The translations under genes were made by a program, and so were the position numbers. Shown here piece after piece: positions 50,992-60,187 of a stretch of 64,000 nt of DNA. The first letter of the stretch is position 1. Each line of letters opens with the position of its first letter. The notes beneath the pieces were generated by a model, which saw only the letters and a list, made by a program, of their open reading frames with translations, had not been told where the DNA came from and made no database searches. Source of the stretch: Prorocentrum cordatum (taxonomy: Eukaryota; Sar; Dinophyceae; Prorocentrales; Prorocentraceae); contig CAUYUJ010014204.1 of assembly GCA_963575745.1 (NCBI GenBank), positions 42,959 through 106,958 of the forward strand. The letters are read 5' to 3'.

Positions 50992-52795
50992 CTAGGCATT
51001 GCCTCTCATGTAGAACTCGTTGGCCCAAACGCGATGGCCATCGATTCCAATGAAACTGGTCACGTGCGTTGCCCAAGGCGTCCTTGGGGTCCAGTTGCGG
51101 AAACGCTGATTGTGCTGCAGGTCGCGGATGTAGACGAACTCGTCGTGGTTCTCCGCGATGTGCATCCAGCGCTCGCTGTAGTAGCTCCAATGCCTTGGGC
51201 CCCACTGGCTGCCCTCGAGGCGCTGGCGCCACCGCGTCGCGTAATCAGCGGCTGTGCGCGCCCGCTTGGCGCGCGGGGGCGTCACTGGTCTGCGGCTGCC
51301 AGCGCTGGCATCGGCTGGCTGCCAGCCGCTCGGCTGCGGGTCGGCGGCTGCGCCGCTCCGCCCAGCAGGCGTCGCTGCCAGCGCGCCAGAGGCGCGGCTT
51401 CCAGCAGCGTCGCCTCGGGCAGCGCGAGGCGGCGGCGCCATGGCGCCATGTGTAGTCGGTGTATGTGTGGGAGTGGTGTCAGGATCGGTTCTACCCCCTG
51501 AACCCTTTCCCCCTTTGTCAGTCGATCCCAGGGCAGGTCCAACAGAGGCGATTCTGGCCAGGTAACGCCGCGTGGCTTTGTCATGAGCGCCGCCCCCGCG
51601 GGGAACGGCAATCGTGACAAGGCCGCGCTCCTGCCTGGTGCCTCTGCCCATCCCACCCTCATTCAACCACCAATTCTTGCGACCAGCGAAGCCTAGCGCT
51701 TGGCTGCGGGAGTGAATGCCGCAGGCCGTCCGCATGTCTTCTACGGTCCAAGGCGCTTGACCGATGGCCTCGCGGGATCCGGTCAATTGGCGGTGGAATC
51801 GGGAATCGTTGAAGAAACGCTGGATGACGTTGCGGAAAGGATGGTACAATGGGCGGTCGTCGTCGGGTTCGCCCATCAGCCTGCGCGCACTTACAGGTGG
51901 GGAACCCGCTTCGCACCACTTGTTGTACATCATTTCTGCCTTTTTCGCCATCTCTCTCAATCTGTTACGCTGCTCACCGATTTCCGAACGCCGCCCCATG
52001 AAGAAGAATCTCGCCCCGTCGGAGATGCGGCGGTCGACGTCTTTGTGGGACAGGTTGTTCCTGGTCCACTGGTTGAGCTCCTGCAGGTACGCCAGGTCGG
52101 TGGCCTCAGCTCCGCCCTTGCCTGCGGCACCTACAGAAGTGCTGCGTTGCCAACAAATGTCACATAGAGCGCCGTCGCCGGTAACAACTCCCGCAGACAG
52201 GAAACGACTGCAGTTCTGGCGTCGAGGGATATCACGCTGGAGATCCTCAGGGACCCCGGACAAAGCCAGATCCCTAAGGGTGCCCCAGCGGGTGATGCCA
52301 CCGGCTCCTGAAGCAAGGGAATGACCTAGCTGGTTCATTGCCTCACGATTGAGCTCGGCATTGGCTCGGGAAGCGACCGATCGTCCGATTCCCTCGATCT
52401 CGGTCAGCGATAACCGATCTCCCGGCAGTCCAGTGCACTCAGTGGATCCGATGTCCGCGATGTCAATGTGACCGCAAGTTCTGGCCAAGTCCGCACGAAT
52501 GCGTGTGGCCTCGGCCTGCAGGGTAGTCTCGTTGTCGCCCTCAGTACGGTCAATGTTCTGCTGTTCGGCTAGGACCTGTACCATCGTTTCTTGATCTGGC
52601 GCGGCCGAGGCAACACTGCCTGGGTCCCGTGTTATCTCGATTGGAGCATCCTGAGTGGCAGCGCCTGGATCGTCCTGGCCAGGCGCAGCAGGTGTTGCCA
52701 CCGGCTCCTCCCATACGGGGACGCCTGGGTGTCCGTGTCTCGTCTCACATTCTGTGAAGAGTAGTCGAAACGCAATGAGAGCTGGATGATGAGTA
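50992..52795 (-). pseudogene. Coding-like tract, segment 9 (570+ residues, unknown)
   Basis: Longest intact segment of the tract. The frame opens after a TGA near 52821 and reads ALIAFRLLFTECETRHGHPG, then EEPVATPAAPGQDDPGA, with no reliable ATG, so it continues from upstream. It contains IDIADIGSTECTGLPGDRLS, a possible metal site (NCSRFLSAGVVTGDGALCDI, then C), RISDGARFFFMGRRSEIGEQ, a Pro/Ala/Arg-rich middle and a Trp/Tyr/Arg-rich end (WRQRLEGSQWGPRHWSYYSE ... RVWANEFYMRGNA) at a TAG. I recognise no domain. Codon composition looks coding but less G/C-biased than host exons. The function and even the parent gene are unknown. Confidence 0.5.
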
Positions 52796-53097
52796 TTAAT
52801 AGAAGCATTGGAAAACTGCTTTCAACTCTTCGATGCCCTCCAGCAGGAAATTCTGGTATACCTTAGAGATCCACTGGAAGATCCCTGTAGTGTTCCCAGC
52901 ACGGACTCAGGGTCGAGAAATCGTAGCATCTTCTTGAAGAAGTGCTCTGCGCTGCATATTGGCAGTTCCCGTGCCCAGGTATGGGCATGGTTGATGTATC
53001 TTGCACATCTCCGACTCGGTCCCGGATCGAAGCTGGAAACTCAAATATGATTCGATCTTGTCTTGTATGTATATGTTGGGACCGCCGTGTACCTCGA
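52796..53097 (-). pseudogene. Coding-like tract, segment 8 (frameshifted)
   Basis: Three minus-strand frames carry successive natural-looking pieces: VIEVHGGPNIYIQDKIESYL, then EHFFKKMLRFLDPESVLG, then GIFQWISKVYQNFLLEGIEE. They abut the end of the next segment upstream, consistent with one coding sequence broken by small indels. Confidence 0.4.
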
Positions 53098-54150
53098 TTA
53101 CCTGGTTGAGTACACCGGTGACTCTACTAGCGGTGCTGACGTCCAGTAATACACCATATGGTTGTCGGATTCTTGAATCCAGTTGTTAGCATCTTGTGGG
53201 TGAGAGTCTCTATTCGTAATGATCTGCTCTGGCGGATCAATGATGCTCTCGAGGACGGAGGATCCAGAGTCCTCATCTGCATGGATCTCGGCTGTCATCT
53301 TAGCCTGCATGGCGTCGTTGGCTGCCTTTTGGTCCTCACTCACTGTTACTTCGGAGACGTCAACTACGATTGTTGATCGATCACCGGTGGTTTGCGCCAC
53401 CTGTTGTCGATTGCCGTCGTCGACCTCCATGGGATATTCAGCAGGTGTTGCCACCAGCTCCTGGTCGGATCCTGGTGTCCGAGGAGCGGTGCGTCTGGAA
53501 GGCGCGCGTGGGATACGCACTCGCTGAAGAGTCGGGGCTCCGAAGTATGGTAGCTCACGTGGTTGTGCATACTCCTCAATCTGGGCGCTGCATGTTGATG
53601 GTCCCTTCATTGCTATCTCCACGTGGACATCGTCGAATTTGTCAGTGCGCACTGGCATAGCGAAACCGATGCCCATGAGGGGTAGACGTTTGTCACAATA
53701 CGAGATGTTTACCCATCGTAAACCGTAGTTGGGAATGGGTACCTGCACCGCAAAGAAATTCTCAAAAACGCCGAAATGTATGACGGGGCCGTAGATGTGG
53801 ACCTTGTTCATGCGGACTCTGGTGTTGTAATCGCCCTTGGGGTAGCGGTTGTCATAATGGTAGCAATTGATATGACCCCAATTGTTAACGAGGATGAAAT
53901 CTCCGACACGGACGTCATTGAAAATGGGACGTCGATCCCAATCTCTCTGTGTAATGTTTGCAGTGATGGGCCTGAAGGCCGCTCTGCAGCGCGACATTGC
54001 AACTCGCAAGTTCCTGTCCTGAATGTTGCGTACGCTCCTGCTGACCATGGCGCGGACAATGGCCTCCTCATCGAAGGTGTCGGGGTCGGCCATCTCATCA
54101 GCTGAGTGAACAATCGCTTCTGTCACTGCGGCAAGGCCAGCAGGGGTCGC
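53098..54150 (-). pseudogene. Coding-like tract, segment 7 (unknown)
   Basis: Natural protein from about LSPGATPAGLAAVTEAIV onward: an acidic helix (DEMADPDTFDEEAIVRAM), a Tyr/Asn/Val-rich compact region (RVGDFILVNNWGHINCYHYD ... RVRMNKVHIYGPVIHFGVFE ... LRWVNISYCDKRLPLMGIGF), then a linker with DQELVATPAEYPMEVDD and an acidic tail (SVLESIIDPPEQIITNRD). It ends at TAA after VYSTR, where coding continues in another frame. The central 130 residues look like a folded beta-rich domain, but I cannot assign a family. Confidence 0.5.
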
Positions 54151-54905
54151 CCCCGGCGAAAGAACGATGGGTTGCTGCGCCGATGACGCGGAAGCGGACC
54201 CGGAAGATCTGATCTTGGGTGTCGCTCCCCTGCTGCAGAGGCTGTGGCGAGGTAGCCGTAGCGTATGCCTTTGCAGCGGGCGTTGCCGCCGGCGCAGGTT
54301 GGTATGCGTCGGACGGCGATGGTGGAGCAATCCCAAGAGGGTCGGCGATCATGTCGGCCTTCAATTCCTGGGCCACTTGTTCCTGTCGTGATTGTTGCCG
54401 AGGAGGAGCGCAAATCTCGTACTTGCTGACTGGTGCTCGCTGGCACTCCAGAGGCGGGTAGTCCCAGATCGGGCATTTTGAAGGCCATAACTGTTTGCCG
54501 CCATCGCGGTATCCCTTGCAACGGCGAACGGCAATAATTGCTGCAGCAGGGACCACTTCCTCGGTCATCATGGCACCCTGCGCCCCAAGCCAAAATCTGC
54601 ATCCGGATTGTGTGGCAATTTTCATGTCCATCACGATATCCACGTCATTTTTGTAGTGGTTGAGTTTGTACGGGGTGACAAATGTGCGAGGGTTAGGCTG
54701 TGCATTCTCTACATACGTGCTTGAACTGTAGAATGCCTCGGAACGCTGCGTTCCCCGTTGCTTTTGGTCTCTCCGAGACGGATCTCTGTAGCCGGGAATG
54801 ATTCCCGTTTTCACAATGCTGCTCCAGGCGCGGGGCGTCGTGCCGTGGTGGAAGTATTTTACGTCGGTCCATCCACTGTAAACTCTCCCAGCCCATATTC
54901 CATGG
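54151..54905 (-). pseudogene. Coding-like tract, segment 6: ADP-ribosyltransferase / Tpt1-KptA-like domain
   Basis: The frame opens VYSGWTDVKYFHHGTTPRAW (HGT at 54850-54839), then SSIVKTGIIPGYRDPSRR, SEAFYSSSTYVENAQPNP, DVDIVMDMKIATQSGCRF, and WLGAQGAMMTEEVVPAAA with IIAVRR (to about 54523). This order matches the core of the ADP-ribosyltransferase fold as used in RNA 2'-phosphotransferases (Tpt1/KptA): HGT, SI-x2-G-[IL]-x-P, a [FY]-[YF]-S-x-S strand, a hydrophobic-D strand, A-x3-G-x-[RK]-F, and [LM]-T-x-x-VP. Those enzymes move the 2'-phosphate of a splice junction to NAD; other members ADP-ribosylate proteins. The N-terminal winged-helix part of Tpt1 is not visible. A Gln-rich linker follows (RQQSRQEQVAQELKADMIAD), then a PAPAATPAAK motif. 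A frameshift separates it from the segment upstream. Confidence 0.5.
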
Positions 54906-55290
54906 CTTGGAGCGTGGGTTGACCGAGCTGTGTCCTCCTACGCAACGAATAGCAATGACGCTGCTCCAATCGAAGCAGCCGGGGTTGCTCCCAGCGGGAA
55001 CTGGTTTAGCATAGATCTCGATCCTGTTCTGCTCTGGGTCAATGTGCATCTGGAACGCACGAAGGATAAAGATCGGGTAATAATCCGTCCAGCTTTCGTA
55101 CCCAGCTGGAAGACCGTCTTTGTCGAAATGCTCCATGGCCGCATCTGTGGATGGTCCGTTGCTCTGATCACGACGGTCGCGGAATTTCCACTCCACCATT
55201 TCCTCGAAGGATTTCCAATGGCTGGGGAATTTCCAGCGAAGATGTATGCGTCTCTTCCATAGGTTGATCCTTCGATCGGTGAACTGATCG
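54880..55290 (-). pseudogene. Coding-like tract, segment 5 (unknown)
   Basis: Reads INLWKRRIHLRWKFPSHWKS, EEMVEWKFRDRRDQSNGPST, then AGYESWTDYYPIFILRAFQM, EQNRIEIYAKPVPAGSNPG, FDWSSVIAIRCVGGHSSVN and WNMGWESLQW. It passes by frameshift into the ART-like segment near 54890. The SSVIAIRCVGGH patch resembles AAAIIAVRRCKGY at the end of the ART-like segment, hinting at related modules. No family recognised. Confidence 0.45.
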
Positions 55291-55307
55291 ATACTGAAGT
55301 GCTTAGT

Positions 55308-55877
55308 CTAATTGATATGGCGAAGCATGATCGTAATATCTTTGCTCATGTACGTGGGGTCACCAAGACATTCGTTCGTTATCAAGTTGGGACCGTAAGG
55401 TGTCTCCGCGCACGGTGGGAGAGAAATCCATTTCCATTCTGGGAAGCAGCCAGAGTGAGCAATATCTGGGGCGCGGGTGATCACGCAGTCGTCATGGTCC
55501 AACTGGTCTGCCCAATCGTTGTCAGTGATGCACTGCATGCCTCCGGGTGCGGTCGCGCCCCGAAGTGGAGGGGGCACGTAGTAGTGATTATCTGGGTATT
55601 GCGCGCGAAGCTTAAACTCACGAGGCGCGCATGCGTTGTCAAACGTAGAGAACTGACTCGGTTCTTCATGGCAAGATCGCTCGCAGCAGTCCTGCCATGG
55701 AAGCACGCGGATTTTATCCAATTGCTGAGCGAACGCGGGAACGTTGTCAGCTGGAGTTGCCTCCGGCACCGGAGCCATTTCAGCGTCCTCTGCATGGGGC
55801 AGTATGCGTTCCCGTGTCTGGGCGCGCTGCTGGCATGGCCTTCGGTGGCGGGCTGGACGATGGCGGCTCATTCGCAC
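55308..55877 (-). pseudogene. Coding-like tract, segment 4 (unknown)
   Basis: After a linker with APVPEATPADNVPAFAQQLD, a Cys/Trp/Pro-rich region follows: WQDCCERSCHEEPSQFSTF, ACAPREFKLRAQYPDNHYYV, CITDNDWADQLDHDDCVITR, HSGCFPEWKWISLPPCAET and GPNLITNECLGDPTYMSKD, to TAG. Many Cys and aromatic residues suggest a small folded domain. DDCVITRAPDIAHSG may be a third relative of the SSVIAIRCVGGH patch. No family recognised. Confidence 0.45.
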
Positions 55878-57470
55878 TGGGCGGAGGTACCAGTGTCATC
55901 GCGGGTTCGGCTGCAGGTGATTCTGCAGCGGGCCTCGCAGACGGCGCCGGCTCCCTCTCAGAAGGAACGCTCGGCGGCTCAGGCGGGACCTCGATGAGAT
56001 CCAGGGCGGTCGCGTTGTGCCACCCTTTGCACGCCTGGATGGTCTCCGCATTGTCCAGGCGAGGTCCGATACGAGGAGAGTTCAGCAGAGCACGCTCATG
56101 CACGACGCGCAACTTGTTTGCTTCACTGGCCTCGGCTTTGTCCTCAATCTTGTCTACGAGCTGTTCGTGGACCACCCAGGTGAGGGCGCGTGCATCATTG
56201 GAGTAAAGTTTTTCATATGATAGTAGTGTCTTTCTTTCAGCTGAATCGTGGGATGCCCAAATGCCTGGGTACGACTCAATCAAGGAGAGTAGTTTGTGGT
56301 ATAGCTCCTCGTATGCCAGACGGCATGGGTCATGATCTTTGTGCTCTGGCGCTGTCGACGCTGATGGCGGCTCGCCTGTAGTCCCTGGGACGGGACATTG
56401 TTGCTGAACACGCTCACCAGCAGGAGTCGCCACCGGCATGGACTGCGGTAAAGTGCCGCTGGCACAAGAGGCCATCCAAGCGCAGTGGACCATCTCTCCG
56501 GCAGCTTGATTCATCAACGTTGTGAGTCTGAGGTGCCTTCTCCACTCATCCGTCATTTTCTCGCGGAACGTGAGAGCCGCTGAGATCTCCTTGGCCTGGG
56601 CGTAGGCCTGAGAGTCCGTCACAGCCTTCAGTAGTGGAGGCCGAAACGGGCATGGCGGAGAGGGTAACGATTGAATCACTGCGCAAAAACTGCGGTAACA
56701 TACAGCATCACTGAATTGAGTCGTCATCATTGCCATGTTATGGTTGTTCATGTTGGCATGCCGCGCCGTGGGCGTGAGCCTGTCGTAGGACTCGACCCAT
56801 TGATCTGAAGGAAGAACGGCACTGCCTCTGGCTTGCACGCGACGGGTGGGGTCAGCTGTATGAAAATCGGAGTTGGGGTGCACTCCCCATTGTTTAGCCT
56901 TGCCTGGCCCCATTACGGTGGGGCAGCGGAAGTATTGCATCGCGTCGATGAAACGTGACACGTCGACCTTCACGTGCAAAGGCATGCTCGCAGGAACGCC
57001 GTCCTCACACTTGATGTGTGCGTTTTCGCGGCGTCCGTTGGTGGGGGCACGATGGTTATGGCGCCGTGTGCCCAACCACTGTTGGGTGTGGGTGGCGCAA
57101 CCAGTATCGTTTGCACTCCAAGCGATGAAAGCATTGAGGCCTCTGCAGTAGTGCCGTTGTTTTACATAGGCACGGAAGCCCGTTGCCCAGCATTCCCAAA
57201 TGTGCTCGTTTCTTTTGCGCCACTCCGCCACTGAAGGGTTGTCGTTGCAATGCATTAAGGCTCGCGCCTTACGAGTGTCATTAATCATGCTGCGCTGGTC
57301 GACCGTGCCTTCGGTCTGTAACTGTGGGCTGGCTGCGATGCGGTCTTCTTGCGCCTGAGCGGCCCGTGCACGAAGCGTTGCCATATCGCAGCGGGTGTTG
57401 CCACCGGCTTCTGGCAATAAAATCAGATCCTGGCCGGCAGCTGTGTCGTTCCGCTTGAAGAATTCTTGTT
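55780..57470 (-). pseudogene. Coding-like tract, segment 3 (545+ residues, unknown)
   Basis: The frame opens after a TAA near 57468 with QEFFKRNDTAAGQDLILLPE and the motif copy read here as AGGNTRC. It continues with DMATLRARAAQAQEDRIAAS, a Trp/His/Cys-rich middle (EWRKRNEHIWECWATGFRAY, HYCRGLNAFIAWSANDTGCA), DVSRFIDAMQYFRCPTVMG, NMNNHNMAMMTTQFSDAVCY and LMNQAAGEMVHCAWMASCAS. A linker with MPVATPAGERVQQQCPVPG follows, then helical AYEELYHKLLSLIESYPGIW and a Pro/Ser/Ala-rich end. No reliable ATG, no recognised domain. It overlaps segment 4 in another frame because of a frameshift near 55800. Confidence 0.5.
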
Positions 57471-58029
57471 AATTCTCGTGCGAGAACGCCCACATCACGA
57501 TATCGTCGCGGATCAAAACTGCCAAATGCTCGAGGGTGGCGCCGCCCAGATATTCTGCTTGTTGAGGCATGGCATAAAGAGCGGTACGAGACCAACATTG
57601 GATTCTTTTGCGAGCTCATCGCGTCGGTTCGGGCTGTTGAGCTCATCGACGCCGTGCCCCGGGTACTTCTTGCGGTCTCCGCCCTTTCTTCGTCTGCATA
57701 ATCCATGTGGAGTCCGTGTATGTATTACTCCATTTGTACGCATGGCCTGAAGGGCCAAAGACATGAATGAGGAGCATTCTCAAGTCCTCTCGTACCATGC
57801 CCAACCGTCCTCGCTCGGAGAGAATGGCGTTCACCAGTCGACCACCACAGAACGCGCTGTATTTTACCTGGGGTAAGTCCAGTGGATCCACGCCTGGAGT
57901 GGCGCCAGGGTCTTCGGCATCTGGGTACTCACCAGGGTTCACGCTGCCCTCCTCGTAGGGCTGCCATTCCTGGTTGTCGAGATGCGAAAGAAGTGTCCAG
58001 CCGTGAGGGTGATCAGAAGGTGTTGCCAC
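57471..58029 (-). pseudogene. Coding-like tract, segment 2 (frameshifted)
   Basis: TVATPSDHPHGWTLLSHLDN, then a linker with DPGATPGVDPLDLPQVKY, then SAFCGGRLVNAILSERGRLG and VREDLRMLLIHVFGPSGHAY, changing frame near 57690 to KYPGHGVDELNSPNRRDEL, SNVGLVPLFMPCLNKQNIW and SSIWQF, and again near 57500. Stops and frame changes mark decay. Confidence 0.45.
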
Positions 58030-58054
58030 CGTCTGGGGTTTCGAACCGCCCCCC

Positions 58055-59018
58055 CCCCAAAACCACCGCGATTTGTCAACCGATCGATGAGCTTTCGGGT
58101 AAATTTCCTGGGTTGGTTGAGGTCGTGGAAGGCCCGCATCTCGGTGAAAAGATGATCCTCGACAATGTGGCCGATATGTCCTGCCACATCGGACGTCCTG
58201 GCCAGGGCAGGAGGCCGCACTGGTAACTTGATCTGCCCGCGGTCAAGAGGATGTGCATGACTTGGAGTAGGCAGCCCCTCGGCATAGATGCCTGGTGGCA
58301 TGCAGTAGCCGTCCTTGTACAGCTCGATCGTCTCGTTGACCGTAGCTTGTGACCATTGTCCAAGCCTAGCGGATCCCACCTTTGATCAATCATTATGTAG
58401 CATCTTCCACTCTACGTCCAGCACGTGAGCGGCGAGGTCCGTCGGATGACACTTGCGGTGTCCACCAGGAATTGTTGCGTTCACATGGCCAGGTAACTTG
58501 TGGATATTATCCTGGACCGCGGTGTTCCGCGTGAGCAAGCCGGACATCATACACATGGCTTTCATCAACGACATCCATGGCGTAGCTGTCACCGCGTTGT
58601 ACTCGCAGTAGGCGTCGCCGCCGACGCGCCCCACGCTGTTGCCGATCTCCCCAGTCACGTCCAGCGACGCAGCACGGGTGGTCTCGACGAGGGCGGTTTC
58701 GTCTGGCACGCGCAAGTGGTACTCGGCGCCGTTGTCCAGGCGGCGCCGGTGGAGGAAGTGGTAACCTTCATCCTCTCCACGATGGCGGCCTGTTTGAACA
58801 TGGAACGCGAGTCCCACGCGATCATTGCCATCGGCCTCGGGATTGTGGCGGGCGTCACCGCCGACGGCCCAGCCCACGAGGTGGAGAGGTGGGACCTGAT
58901 GCATCTCTGGAGGGGGGAAGTCGGGGGCAGAACCGGTCCCCTGGACGTGAGTTTCGCGCGGTGCGAGCAAGATGCTGGTCAGCGTAGTTGCTCGAGTCGG
59001 AATCAGCTGCGGAGGCAA
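58055..59018 (-). pseudogene. Coding-like tract, segment 1 (one in-frame TGA)
   Basis: A single frame of about 320 codons with one TGA at 58386-58388. Before the stop: PEMHQVPPLHLVGWAVGGDA, RVGLAFHVQTGRHRGEDEG, WMSLMKAMCMMSGLLTRNTA and DLAAHVLDVEWKMLHND. After it: SARLGQWSQATVNETIELYK, DGYCMPPGIYAEGLPTPSHA and EDHLFTEMRAFHDLNQPRKF. The frame is lost at a C10 homopolymer (plus strand, about 58050-58060), an obvious slippage site, after which segment 2 continues in another phase. No domain recognised. Confidence 0.45.
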
Positions 59019-59394
59019 CGTGATCGCATCGCGAGAGTCCTAGATCTGTCGGGACCTAGGGGCGACGACGAGGATTGACCAGAACGTCTACCATGCGGCG
59101 AACGAGCCCGTGCACGAGGTTGGCGAGAGGCGCCAGCCGCGGCAGGGACACCGATGTGGTAGGAGCGCGCATGTAGTCCCTCGCGGTCCGTTGACCCCAC
59201 AACGTTCCCCGCGTCTTGTGCCTGGTTCCCCCCGACGCCCACGGCCAGTAAGCACTATCTCGCAAGGTTCCTGACATCCATCCAGTTTCGGAGGCTCGGC
59301 AATGTGTGGTAGACCACCTCCTGGGCCCTCTCAATGGCCTCCAAGGATTCTTCGGAGGACACTGCATGGGGGCGATGGGGAATATGAGCGATAA
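59019..59394 (-). pseudogene. Coding-like link between copia pol and the downstream tract
   Basis: Where a copia 3' LTR would be expected, the minus strand instead reads natural-looking sequence in shifting frames: SSEESLEAIERAQEVVYHTL, PSLRNWMDVRNLAR, then GGNQAQDAGNVVGSTDREGL. I see no TG...CA terminus or polypurine tract. Confidence 0.35.
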
Positions 59395-60187
59395 TTCCAA
59401 TACCTTCATCATATCTGCAATTTGTTCTTTAATACCTACATACTTAAGCTCGATATGCTCGAATTGGCATGTCTCGCATATCCAATCCTAAATAATACAA
59501 TGAGTACGATGAAGATGCCGAAATGCTGGTGTACGTCCCTTTTGGACAATCTTGATCACGGCCTGGTTGTCTTCCAGGACAATGAGATGCACTTTCGGGG
59601 AGCTGCTCGCCTGAGCAGGCTATGGGTCCACGTGTAACACAATACCTTCGTGGGGAACCGTACGCCTCTTTGGAGTCGTAAGTGACTCCGACTGCAGCGG
59701 TAGCTGCCTACGGCTGGGAGAAGATCCCCTTGCATGGGGACGCCTTACGAGGCGATGTCTTACGCCTCTTCTTTTAAGCGGCCAGGGTCGGACATATCGT
59801 CGTAGCGACACGCCGCAGGCAGCCGAGGCAATTGGCCTTCTCTTTGTAGGTGCTGGCGACCTCCACCGCGGCCCCCCAGAAGGAAAGCAGTGGAAGTCCC
59901 TCGAGTCGCAGTGCAGAGTCCAGAGCGGCGATCTCGTACTCTGTGGAAGAGTGCGAAACGACCGTCTGTTTCTTACACACAGCATTGACGGGGAAGAACG
60001 TATCGGGTCCAACGAGCGCCGCGAAGACGCCAGTCGTGGATTTAGAGGAGGTAGTGCAGCCGGCAAACGAAGCATCGGTGAAGAGCATGATGGACAGTTT
60101 GCCCTGGGTGTCACCGATCCATCCATGTAGACAATGGGTGCGAGTCGTCTTGAGGTAGCATATAAGCCGATGAAGGCGTTTGTCACA
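59395..60187 (-). pseudogene. copia pol: RNase H and C-terminal tail
   Basis: In frame with the RT across the TGA: CDKRLHRLICYLKTTRTH, GWIGDTQGKLSIMLFTDASF (first Asp), SSKSTTGVFAALVGPDTFFP, KKQTVVSHSSTEYEIAALDS (Glu and Asp), ALRLEGLPLLSFWGAA. After a stop near 59774 the tail continues in another frame: HLIVLEDNQAVIKIVQKGRT (last Asp, EDNQA), AFRHLHRTHCII, a TAG, and IELKYVGIKEQIADM. The ordered carboxylates D-E-D-D are all present. Confidence 0.8.

Noticed and set aside
55299-55997. Plus-strand 232-codon ORF in the unknown tract
   Set aside because: Overlaps better minus-strand coding-like segments and shows no domain.
57384-57420. The 18-bp motif as a purely protein-level protease cleavage site
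   Set aside because: At this copy the natural frame reads AGGNT instead of VATPA, so a protein-only explanation does not hold for all copies.
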